From: CALELM01 sp045617105 | GTDB lineage: Bacteria; Bacillota; Negativicutes; Selenomonadales; Selenomonadaceae | Assembly: GCA_045617105.1 (NCBI GenBank) | Contig: JAZLHW010000134.1 | Location: 1-42,660, forward strand | Reading direction: 5' to 3' | Length of the DNA: 42,660 nt | Shown: piece after piece, positions 32,764 to 40,295 of the stretch | Layout: every line of letters starts with the position of its first letter | Numbering within the stretch: position 1 is the stretch's first letter | The notes under the pieces: generated by a model | Database searches by the model: none | Told to the model about the DNA's origin: nothing | The model's input: the letters and a program-made list of their open reading frames with translations, nothing else | Made by a program: the position numbers and the translations under genes

Positions 32764-33720
32764 TTATCTTTCAAATTTTCGCAGTGCTTTTCCGCCAAGA
32801 TAGTCACATAATCTTCCCTGATATTGACCTCGTTCCTCCATTTTCCGAATGATATCATCCCGAATTTTCCACCAGCCTGTATGCCAATTTGAAAAAAGAG
32901 TATTGGCTTCCGGCGCTCTCCCTATGATCCTTTGCAGCACAACATCAGGTGACAAATGCTCCAAAAAGCAAATCACCCTCTCTTGATATTCCTCACAGCT
33001 GACCAGATTCCATGCACCTTCCTCATACTGCCGTGCCATTTCTGTCCCCTTGACGATATAGAGGGCATGAAGCTTTACTTGATTGATACGCAACGCAGAA
33101 AGCACCTTTGCATTTTCCACAACATCGATCCGATCGTCCCACGGAAGGTTCAAGATCAAATGCGCACAGGACTGCAGGTCCCAGCGTTTCAAGCAAAGAA
33201 CTGCATCTATGAACTCTCCCAGCGTATGCCCCCGATGGACTCTCTGCATAGAATGATAATTTACCGTCTGCAAGCCAAGCTCCACGCAGATATCAATATT
33301 CAGCTCCTCCTTGCAGCGTGCCAGCATTTCCATGTAATCGTCATTCACGCAGTCGGGGCGTGTAGCAATATAAACTGCCGCGATATCCTCACCGCTCCCA
33401 GCCTCTCTTACATAGGACTGCAAATTTTCCAGCGGCAGATAAGTATTGCTGAAGTTTTGCAAATAAGGAATAAATTTCTTTGCCTTGTACTTCGGTACGA
33501 TATGTGCCTTATTCAAAGCTATCTGTTCCGTCACCGACATATCCGCAGGTAGATTCTCATAGCCTGCACCGATCTCCCCGCAAAAGGTACAGCCCTCCCA
33601 TCCCACACAGCCATCTCGATTAGGACACGTCACCGGAAGAGCTATCGGCAGTTTATAAACCTTCTCTCCGTATCTCTTCTTCAAAAAATCAGAAAAATTC
33701 CGATAAACAAAACCGTTCAT
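32764..33720 (-). CDS. TIGR01212-family radical SAM protein
   Basis: A radical SAM protein of 318 aa in the YtqA/TIGR01212 group. It has FSDFLKKRYGEKVYKLPIAL, then the variant cluster CPNRDGCVGWEGCTFCGE, where Cys residues ligate the [4Fe-4S], and GLQTVNYHSMQRVHRGHT downstream. The SAM-dependent reaction is unknown. It lies 13 bp after another radical SAM gene and is likely co-transcribed with it. Confidence 0.92.
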   Translation of the reverse strand: MNGFVYRNFSDFLKKRYGEKVYKLPIALPVTCPNRDGCVGWEGCTFCGEIGAGYENLPADMSVTEQIALNKAHIVPKYKAKKFIPYLQNFSNTYLPLENLQSYVREAGSGEDIAAVYIATRPDCVNDDYMEMLARCKEELNIDICVELGLQTVNYHSMQRVHRGHTLGEFIDAVLCLKRWDLQSCAHLILNLPWDDRIDVVENAKVLSALRINQVKLHALYIVKGTEMARQYEEGAWNLVSCEEYQERVICFLEHLSPDVVLQRIIGRAPEANTLFSNWHTGWWKIRDDIIRKMEERGQYQGRLCDYLGGKALRKFER

Positions 33721-33733
33721 GAATTCCTACCCC

Positions 33734-35506
33734 TCATTTTTCTGCAGGACCTTCTATTTCCATACAGACCGTCCGTCTGCCTGTAAAATCAAAAAGAACT
33801 GCCGTCTGCTTCTTCTCTTTTCGCAAAACATCATAGTCAAAAATTTCAATATGATAGTTCCCCCGAAGCTCCCGCCAGTTGGCAAACTGAAACCTCGGCA
33901 AATAATGAAGTACCTCTTTGCCTCGCCAAAATTTTGCCGTCCAAGCTTGATACGTTTCCCTGTTCCAATGCAGGCTGTCCGGTCGGATCCTTCCCTTGTC
34001 TGCCATCAGAGAATCGAACCGCAGCAAGTTATCCAAGTACTCTAAACTTTCCCCATACTGTGCTGCTGCAAATTCTGCCAAATATCCATAAAGAGACTTG
34101 ACCGCATGTGCAGCACGATGGTATCCTCGCTGTTCCCAAAAATCCGTAAATTTTTGATAGAAGCGAAATGCATTTCCGTCCTCATGCCTTGCAATCAGCT
34201 CATCCATCGTATAACGGCACCGCCCTGCATTGTAATACAACTCAAATACCATCTCAAAACTGTGCAGCCATCGGATCTCCCCATAGGTCAGCCATCGGCT
34301 GCCAAGAACCTCATACGGTGCGGTATCCATATAGCGATAATCCCCGTCCTCCACCAGCTCCATCATCGCAGCACCCTTCAAAAACTTCAAGAAACCAAGC
34401 TGAAGCATATCCGGCTTTAAGGCATATACATCATGAAAGGAGCTCGCAAAGGAATCCATCCCCTCCTCTGGAAGCCCGATAATCAGATCCACATGCAAAT
34501 GCATATTTTGGAAGCTCCGTATTTTTTGGATATTTTCCGTGATCCGTTCCCAGCAATTAACTCTTGCAACCTTTGCAAGTGTCAACGGATTCGTTGATTG
34601 AATACCAATCTCCAGCTGTACACGTCCCTCCGGCATACGCGCAAGAACCTCGCATACTTCCTCATCTATATGATCAACGGCGACCTCAAAATGGAAATTT
34701 GTCCGACAAGCCTCTGGTATATCCAAAATATATTTTAGGATCGGCAAAAAATGAGATTTTTTTGCATTGAATGTCCGATCCACAAACTTGACCTGCCGTA
34801 CATTATGCCGTACAAAAAAATCAATTTCCGAAAAGACACGCAAAAGAGGCAAATAACGAACCCCCTGCGTTGCGCAGGAAAGACAATACTTGCAAGAAAA
34901 AGGACAGCCTCTGGAGGTCTCATAATACAAGATCCGCTCAGAAAGCAATGTGATCTCTTCCTCACGATAGGGAAAGGGAAGAATCGACAGATCAGATACC
35001 GAAGCAACCTCCCCTGCATGGATCCCGTGCGTATCCCTCCATGCAATCCCCGAAAGATCAACGTCATGTGACTTTCCCGACAGCAAATACTGCATGAGAT
35101 GCAAAACCGCCTCCTCTCCCTCCCCTCGCACTACATAGGAAACCATAGGATATTCCAAGAGAAATTTTTCCGTTTCGTAGGAAACCTCTGGTCCGCCGCA
35201 TAAAATTATCGTATGGGGCAGAACCTTGGGAAGCAAACGCAGCAATCGCTTCACCAGCTCTATATTCCAAATATAGCAAGCGATTCCCAAAATTGCAGGC
35301 TTTTTTTCATAGATCTCACCCAAAATATCCAAAAGCTGATGATTGATCGTCAGCTCCAATACCTCCGTATCTGCCACCTTCCTGCAAGCTTCTCTCAAAT
35401 ACCTGCACGAAAGCGACGTATGCGGGAATTTGGCATTCAAAGCAAGCCACACTATTTTTTTTTGCTTATTTATGGACTCCACTGTTTTTTCTAATGGATC
35501 TTTCAA
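33734..35506 (-). CDS. B12-binding-domain radical SAM protein (DUF4080 type)
   Basis: A protein of 590 aa. The N-terminal ~180 residues form a cobalamin-binding-like Rossmann domain (ILCGGPEVSYE, VVRGEGEEAV); the radical SAM barrel follows with ETSRGCPFSCKYCLS, the CxxxCxxC cluster near 210. The C-terminal DUF4080 region is all-helical. Such enzymes often methylate or rearrange unreactive carbons, but the substrate is unknown. The start is a TTG behind AGGTG. Confidence 0.9.
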   Translation of the reverse strand: MKDPLEKTVESINKQKKIVWLALNAKFPHTSLSCRYLREACRKVADTEVLELTINHQLLDILGEIYEKKPAILGIACYIWNIELVKRLLRLLPKVLPHTIILCGGPEVSYETEKFLLEYPMVSYVVRGEGEEAVLHLMQYLLSGKSHDVDLSGIAWRDTHGIHAGEVASVSDLSILPFPYREEEITLLSERILYYETSRGCPFSCKYCLSCATQGVRYLPLLRVFSEIDFFVRHNVRQVKFVDRTFNAKKSHFLPILKYILDIPEACRTNFHFEVAVDHIDEEVCEVLARMPEGRVQLEIGIQSTNPLTLAKVARVNCWERITENIQKIRSFQNMHLHVDLIIGLPEEGMDSFASSFHDVYALKPDMLQLGFLKFLKGAAMMELVEDGDYRYMDTAPYEVLGSRWLTYGEIRWLHSFEMVFELYYNAGRCRYTMDELIARHEDGNAFRFYQKFTDFWEQRGYHRAAHAVKSLYGYLAEFAAAQYGESLEYLDNLLRFDSLMADKGRIRPDSLHWNRETYQAWTAKFWRGKEVLHYLPRFQFANWRELRGNYHIEIFDYDVLRKEKKQTAVLFDFTGRRTVCMEIEGPAEK

Positions 35507-35640
35507 AGATTCAACACCTGCTTTCGCATATTTGACTATTTAAAAGGAGTAAAAAAACTGCTAAAATATTAATAATTCGATAATCAATTATAACGCCATT
35601 GTTCAAGAAAATGCCATAAGCATTTTCCCTCCAATTTGCG

Positions 35641-35737
35641 TTTCAACGAAGCGGAAGATATGCTCACCGCTTGTTAAAATTTGGCTTCCCCCACTTACAA
35701 CAAGCTATTGAAGAAGGGGACATCTTAGCTTCGTTAT
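35641..35737 (+). repeat. Dispersed direct repeat, copy A (97 bp)
   Basis: Nearly identical to 39878-39975 (a few substitutions, one 1-nt indel, same orientation). The ends are inverted: AACGAAGC on the left and GCTTCGTT on the right. Copy A occupies much of the 310-bp gap between the DUF4080 gene and rubrerythrin. Upstream of it, 35507-35640 is AT-rich and holds a small GAAAATGC/GCATTTTC hairpin (35608-35628). Confidence 0.85.
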
Positions 35738-35767
35738 AACTCTATTTTACAAGAAAATTCCATGCTA

Positions 35768-35796
35768 TTGCCCACAAAATTGTGGTCACATAAATA
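35768..35796 (+). promoter_or_regulatory. Candidate promoter with internal inverted repeat for rubrerythrin
   Basis: -35 TTGCCC (35768-35773), 17-bp spacer, -10 TAAATA (35791-35796). An inverted repeat CCACAA-AA-TTGTGG (35772-35785) fills the spacer, a possible operator. The implied leader is very short, so this is tentative. Confidence 0.4.
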
Positions 35797-35816
35797 ACAT
35801 CATAGGAGGGATCTTC

Positions 35817-36362
35817 ATGAAAAAGTATGTTTGCACTGTATGCGGTTATGTATTCGAAGGCGATGCTCCGCCAGAGCAATGCCCCATTTGCAAGGCACCT
35901 GCCTCCAAATTCCAGGAACAAACAGGCGAACTCGTTTTTGCAGATGCACATCATATAGGTGTTGCTAAGGGCTCGGATGAAAAGGTTATAGAAGGCCTGC
36001 GGCAGAACTTCACAGGCGAATGCACAGAGGTCGGTATGTACCTTGCCATGAGCCGCCAAGCAGACCGCGAAGGTTATCCGGAAATTGCAGAAGCTTTCAA
36101 GCGTTATGCATGGGAAGAAGCAGAGCATGCCTCAAAATTTGCTGAATTGCTCGGTGAAGTCCTGACCGACAGCACCAAGAAAAATCTTGCGATGCGAATT
36201 GATGCAGAACAAGGTGCTTGTGCCGGAAAGAAGGAGCTTGCTACCCTTGCAAAGAAGCTGGACTACGATGCTATCCATGACACAGTACATGAAATGGCAA
36301 AGGACGAGGCCCGTCACGGCTGTGGCTTCAAGGGACTTTATGACAGGTATTTCAAAGATTGA
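35817..36362 (+). CDS. Reverse rubrerythrin (rubredoxin-first NADH peroxidase type)
   Basis: An oxidative-stress enzyme of 181 aa that reduces hydrogen peroxide in anaerobes. The rubredoxin domain is N-terminal (YVCTVCGY…CPICKAP, residues about 4-40), the reverse of classic rubrerythrin. The ferritin-like diiron domain follows, with ECTEVGMYL, EEAEHASKFAE and the C-terminal DEARHGCGF ligands. This order is known from clostridial reverse rubrerythrins. The ATG follows GGAGGG. It is monocistronic, ending at a strong terminator. Confidence 0.95.
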   Translation: MKKYVCTVCGYVFEGDAPPEQCPICKAPASKFQEQTGELVFADAHHIGVAKGSDEKVIEGLRQNFTGECTEVGMYLAMSRQADREGYPEIAEAFKRYAWEEAEHASKFAELLGEVLTDSTKKNLAMRIDAEQGACAGKKELATLAKKLDYDAIHDTVHEMAKDEARHGCGFKGLYDRYFKD

Positions 36363-36381
36363 CCCTTATATCTCATATCAT

Positions 36382-36426
36382 AAAAGGGCTGTGAAAAATG
36401 ATTGTTCATTTTTCACAGCCCCTTTT
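36382..36426. terminator. Terminator after rubrerythrin
   Basis: A 20-bp near-perfect stem (AAAAGGGCTGTGAAAAATGA paired with TCATTTTTCACAGCCC plus CTTTT) with a TTGT loop and T run. It also faces the convergent coiled-coil gene. Confidence 0.88.
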
Positions 36427-36463
36427 TGTATTTTCATATTTTTGAAAAACATTGCTCAGCAAG

Positions 36464-36928
36464 CTAACCTTCGTTCTCCTTTGTCAAATTCCACTTGTGC
36501 AAGGAATTTTCCATATTGCTCAGCACTTCTGACGTAATATTTCCCCTGCTTGCACGTTTAAAGATCTGTGCTGTACGGAGAATATCCTCTATATCCCGAA
36601 TATAGGATTCCTCCACTTGCCGCATTGCCTCAAGGGCAGGATTCCTATTGCTCCCAGAAAAGGCTTTTTGATAGAGCTTTTTCAGATCCTTCACAGTCTT
36701 TTTCTGCGTGAGCAGCAAACCAATATTTTCCTTGGTCACATTCACAAGCACTCCATCTATTTTTTCATGAAGCTTTTCTATCTCTGCAAGATGCTCCTTT
36801 GCCTTTTCAAGCAGCTTCCTATCTGCTGCCAGCCGTTCTCTTTCCTGCTCTTTCCCCATTTGCGTGATAGAATCATTTTCTTTGTGGTCATGCCCACAGG
36901 CACAAGAGCCACCCTGTTTCATTTTCAT
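36464..36928 (-). CDS. Small coiled-coil protein of unknown function with CxCxHxH head
   Basis: A 154-aa protein. The N-terminus carries CACGHDH (residues 9-15), a potential metal site. From about 25 to 75 there is a strongly charged coiled coil (EQERERLAADRKLLEKAKEH, then LAEIEKLHEKIDGVL). The C-terminal half is helical with RNPALEAMRQVEESYIRDIE and KRASRGNITSEVLSNME. I do not recognise a family. Its start overlaps the glycosyltransferase stop by 4 bp (ATGA), so the two are translated together. Confidence 0.75.
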   Translation of the reverse strand: MKMKQGGSCACGHDHKENDSITQMGKEQERERLAADRKLLEKAKEHLAEIEKLHEKIDGVLVNVTKENIGLLLTQKKTVKDLKKLYQKAFSGSNRNPALEAMRQVEESYIRDIEDILRTAQIFKRASRGNITSEVLSNMENSLHKWNLTKENEG

Positions 36929-38397
36929 ACTCCCTTCCCCTCATGCAGTATCCCGCTTGCAAGCTTCCCATATCTCTCCTCCAGTGCTTTCATATAACCT
37001 TTCACATCCATGAGAGCGGAGCTTTCTATCTTTCCCCGCAGGGCTTTCTGCATATTCTGCAAGCGTTCCTCGTCCCTTGCCAAGGAAACTGCCTTTTCTA
37101 TATATTCTTCTATCGTATTTGCGATGAGTTCCCCACCGTCTGCCGCCTGCAAGATACTTGCACCAAATCGAGAACCATAGCGGCTGCCGCACAGTGTCAC
37201 AACAGGCGTTCCTGCGTAAAGAGCCGCCGCCGTCATGCCTCCGCCGGGATAAGGCGATGTGTCCAACAAGATATCCACAAGCCCAAGGTCATTCATGTAA
37301 TCCTTCGATGCCATCCGTACCTGCACAGCAGCTCCCAGTCCCGCAGCTTCCACTCTCTTTTCTATCGCCTGGATTCTCGCTGGCAGGCACATCGTATCCT
37401 GCAAAACAAGCCTGCTTTTCGGAACACGTTCCACGATTCGTTTCCATGCCTGAAGCATACTGTCCGTAATCTTCATGAAATTGCAGAAGCAGCCAAAATA
37501 AACAGACTGCCCTGAAAGCCTTGGCAAACGGCGAAATGCCTTCATCTCCTCCGTTGGCTGCCAGCAAAAAGCATGCGGCAGTTCCAGCATTTGCTCCACA
37601 AACCTATCCTTTGCGCCCTGCGGAGCCAACACAGAATCTGAAAACAAATAGTCCACCTTAGAAATCCCTACCGTATCAAACCAGCCAACAGCACAAACCT
37701 GCACCTTTGCAGGACGATACGCAAGCACAGATAATGTCATGCCGCCAGATGCATGACCGCAAAGATCCACAAGAATGTCAATTCCATCCTCCTGTATTCT
37801 GCCTGCTACTTCCTCAAAATTCAATCCATCAAATGCACGCCAGCCGTCCACAAACTCCGCTATTCTCTGGGAACGAGTATCCATGCCCTGCTCCATGCTG
37901 TAGCAAAAAACTTCAAACCTCTCCCTATCATAGTGCAGAAGCATGGCATCTGTAAACCTTGCCACAGATTGCTCCAAAAAATTTACTGCTAAATAACCGA
38001 CACGAATTTTCTCATGCGAGACCTTCCCCACAGGCAGAAGCTGCTCCGTGTCTTGATAAAGCATTCCGCAGTTGAGATGCTCTTGATAAAGCACAGCGTC
38101 CGCAATGCCCTCCAAGTAATGAAGTGCAAATAAATAATTAGAAAAGTGCTGCCTCTGGCTTCGCAGGAATCTATCACACTGTGCCGCCTGAAAATATGCC
38201 TGTGCAGCTCCTTCCGCATCGCCAAGATCATGGAAACATGCCCCAAAAAGCTCATGCATCCTCCATGCGTCCTGCTCCAAAAACTGCTCCGAGGCACGCT
38301 CCTTAAATTCCTTCAAAGAGTCAAATGCCTTCTCCGTCTTGCCAGATGCCAAAAGCTCTTGTATATGCTCCAGTGTCTCTTTTTCATCTTCCTTCAT
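36925..38397 (-). CDS. GT41 (O-GlcNAc-transferase/SPINDLY-like) glycosyltransferase with short TPR head
   Basis: A protein of 490 aa. The N-terminal ~110 residues are helical and TPR-like (SGKTEKAFDSLKEF, HDLGDAEGAAQAYFQAAQ). The rest matches the OGT catalytic region: GYLAVNFLEQSVARF, DILVDLCGHASGGMTLSVLAYRPAKVQV with WFDTVGISKVDY, and the donor-binding end DILLDTSPYPGGGMTAAALYAGTPVVTLCGSRYGSRFGASIL. Such bacterial enzymes attach sugars to Ser/Thr of proteins. The acceptor is not known; the coupled coiled-coil protein may be a partner. No flagellar gene is nearby. Confidence 0.88.
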   Translation of the reverse strand: MKEDEKETLEHIQELLASGKTEKAFDSLKEFKERASEQFLEQDAWRMHELFGACFHDLGDAEGAAQAYFQAAQCDRFLRSQRQHFSNYLFALHYLEGIADAVLYQEHLNCGMLYQDTEQLLPVGKVSHEKIRVGYLAVNFLEQSVARFTDAMLLHYDRERFEVFCYSMEQGMDTRSQRIAEFVDGWRAFDGLNFEEVAGRIQEDGIDILVDLCGHASGGMTLSVLAYRPAKVQVCAVGWFDTVGISKVDYLFSDSVLAPQGAKDRFVEQMLELPHAFCWQPTEEMKAFRRLPRLSGQSVYFGCFCNFMKITDSMLQAWKRIVERVPKSRLVLQDTMCLPARIQAIEKRVEAAGLGAAVQVRMASKDYMNDLGLVDILLDTSPYPGGGMTAAALYAGTPVVTLCGSRYGSRFGASILQAADGGELIANTIEEYIEKAVSLARDEERLQNMQKALRGKIESSALMDVKGYMKALEERYGKLASGILHEGKGV

Positions 38398-38421
38398 GGA
38401 AGTTCACTCCCTCTGTCCTTC

Positions 38422-39579
38422 TCAGCCATTCCGCAGCGTAAAGTATGCAATTTCCGGCGGACACCCGATCCTGCACGGGAACCAGCTCCCATTGCCGCTA
38501 TGGACATATCCATAGGAATCCCCGATCCTCACCATGCCCCTCGTATACTTGAAAGCCGGAAACAGCGGCATTCCAAATATGCCGAACTGCGCCCCATGCG
38601 TATGTCCGGAAAGTGTCAGTTCGATTCCTGCTGCCGCCGCATCATCTATGAAATCGGGGTGATGTGCCAAAAGGATCTTCACCGAATCCGCCGGCACATC
38701 TCGCAAGGTCTCTCGCATAAAAGCCCTTTCATCCTCTTGAAAATGATCCCTCCGCATAGGATAATCCGCCCCCAAAACGACCAATGGGCATTTCCCCTCC
38801 ACAGCAACAGCCGCCTCATTTGCCAAAACATGGATCCGCGTTTCCTTCAGCATAGCACGAATCTTTTCTATTCCCCGCATGTGTTCATGATTGCCATAGC
38901 AATACCAGATCCCATACGGAAACGAACCAACGAAGCTGTCCAAAAGCATTGCCGCCTCTTGGTTCATCAAAACATCATCGAAAAGGTCGCCCGTAATCAC
39001 AAGCATATCCGGCTTTCCCGCTGCCGTTTTCTTGAGCAAGGATCCTAGCTTTTCCACAGTAAAAAACATACCCAAATGAATATCGCTGAGCTGTGCCACA
39101 CGAAATCCTTTCAAGCCGGCAGGAAGATTTTTCACAGGAATCTGATATTCCCGTTCCACTGTTTCATCCTTTTCATAAAAGCTCCCATAGCCTGCCGCCC
39201 CTGCAGCCGCTATCGGATAAGCTGCCGCACACTTCAAAAGCTTTCTCCTGCTCATGTCAAATGGGACAGATGAACCTGCAAACTGCCGCCAGATCCATCG
39301 AAGCAGTACCGCAGCATAAACGATACCCACAAAAAGTATCTGGCTTACCAAAAGAAAGACCACCACATGCATCAAATATCCAAGCCAAGAAAATTCATGA
39401 AACAAAAACCAGCCGCCTAAAAGAAATACACCCTCCAGTGCATTCGCCAGCAAAATTCCTTTGCCAACATACTTGCGCCTTCTCTCCTCCATAAAATAAG
39501 CCAGCCCTCGATAGCTCAAAAAAGCCAGCAAAAGCAGCCAAGCCAATACAATAAGCATAAATAGCTTCAAAACCAACAC
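38422..39579 (-). CDS. Membrane metallophosphoesterase (YkuE/YaeI-like)
   Basis: A calcineurin-like phosphoesterase of 385 aa. The N-terminus has three or four hydrophobic helices (KLFMLIVLAWLLLLAFL first), then SRRKLLKCAAAYPIAAAGAAG, a twin-arginine-like segment placed mid-chain. The catalytic domain has all metal motifs: SDIHLG, GDLFDD, GNHEH, HHPD and GHTHGAQ. YaeI-type relatives cleave lipid substrates such as UDP-diacylglucosamine, but here the substrate is open. The start is GTG or a nearby TTG. Confidence 0.9.
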   Translation of the reverse strand: MLVLKLFMLIVLAWLLLLAFLSYRGLAYFMEERRRKYVGKGILLANALEGVFLLGGWFLFHEFSWLGYLMHVVVFLLVSQILFVGIVYAAVLLRWIWRQFAGSSVPFDMSRRKLLKCAAAYPIAAAGAAGYGSFYEKDETVEREYQIPVKNLPAGLKGFRVAQLSDIHLGMFFTVEKLGSLLKKTAAGKPDMLVITGDLFDDVLMNQEAAMLLDSFVGSFPYGIWYCYGNHEHMRGIEKIRAMLKETRIHVLANEAAVAVEGKCPLVVLGADYPMRRDHFQEDERAFMRETLRDVPADSVKILLAHHPDFIDDAAAAGIELTLSGHTHGAQFGIFGMPLFPAFKYTRGMVRIGDSYGYVHSGNGSWFPCRIGCPPEIAYFTLRNG

Positions 39580-39672
39580 TCCCGTTCCCTGTGCTCATTG
39601 CCGTATCCAAAATGATACAAAAACAACGATATTTATGAAAAACATCTTCCCTATTCACTTAGAATTTCGTAC

Positions 39673-39702
39673 ATTTTATCATTATTCCCATTGCTTTTGC
39701 AA
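39673..39702 (-). promoter_or_regulatory. Promoter of the metallophosphoesterase gene
   Basis: Minus-strand TTGCAA (39702-39697), 18-bp spacer, TAAAAT (39678-39673), about 95 bp upstream of the coding start. Just beyond, 39706-39739 can form an AAAAGTGCA/TGCACTTTT hairpin of unclear use. Confidence 0.65.
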
Positions 39703-39847
39703 CGCAAAAAAGTGCAAAGCCGCAGCCATGCACTTTTATTTGCAAACTTTTAAATTCTGTTCCTCATAGATAATGGCGGATTCTTTATGGAGTAAACAAG
39801 AGGAGGCATATCTCCCTTTTCATTGAGACGCTGACAAAGGAAAAAAC

Positions 39848-40090
39848 TTGCTGACGCAAGTTTTTCACATAATAGCATTTCAACGAAGCGGGAGATATGC
39901 TCACCGCTTGTTAAAATTTGATTTCCCCCACTTACAACAAGCTGTTGAAGAAGGGGACATCTTTAGCTTCGTTATTGTGATTGGTGCAAAAGCAGATTCT
40001 GAGGTTTATCAGTTAGCGGAAGATTGGCTGCATCAGCAAATGGAAAAAATGAATTTGCAACAAGAACGGAGTTCGATGTACCGCTCATAA
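39848..40090 (+). pseudogene. Small ORF fused to repeat copy B, probable gene remnant
   Basis: An 80-codon frame whose first 43 codons are repeat copy B and whose C-terminal part (IVIGAKADSEVYQLAEDWL, then HQQMEKMN) looks like a real helical protein end. Copy A has the same frame but lacks one T, giving GDILASL and a stop. No ribosome site or known family is seen. I read it as the tail of an otherwise lost gene. The rest of the 39580-40295 gap holds the phosphoesterase promoter, a hairpin at 39843-39864 and a possible promoter at 40136-40164. Confidence 0.35.
39878..39975 (+). repeat. Dispersed direct repeat, copy B (98 bp)
   Basis: Same orientation as copy A at 35641-35737 with AACGAAGC/GCTTCGTT ends. 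A 15-mer ACGCTGACAAAGGAA shortly upstream (39828-39842) also occurs at 17436-17450, where it again follows GCTTCGTT, so parts of this family exist in the 17-kb region too. Confidence 0.85.
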
Positions 40091-40135
40091 CCTGCACTGG
40101 GAGGGATGGCACCACTCTATGCATGCATCTTCCTC

Positions 40136-40164
40136 TTGCCTTTCTCTATGAGATATACTAACAT
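40136..40164 (+). promoter_or_regulatory. Candidate promoter of the NERD-helicase gene
   Basis: TTGCCT (40136-40141), 17-bp spacer, TAACAT (40159-40164). It would give a leader of about 125 nt. Confidence 0.35.
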
Positions 40165-40295
40165 TCTATCAGAAACAAGGAAGAAGAATGCATGCCTGAA
40201 GAATATGGAAGACGGAAACCTTTTGGACGGTCTTGGGGAAACGGTAATGATGGGAAATTTGAAGAAAAATCAATAACATTTAAGGAGGGTGCTAT

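Noticed and set aside
35541..35590. PerR/Fur-like box upstream of rubrerythrin
   Set aside because: The AT-rich sequence only loosely fits (spacing off by one) and lies ~240 bp from the gene, beyond repeat copy A.
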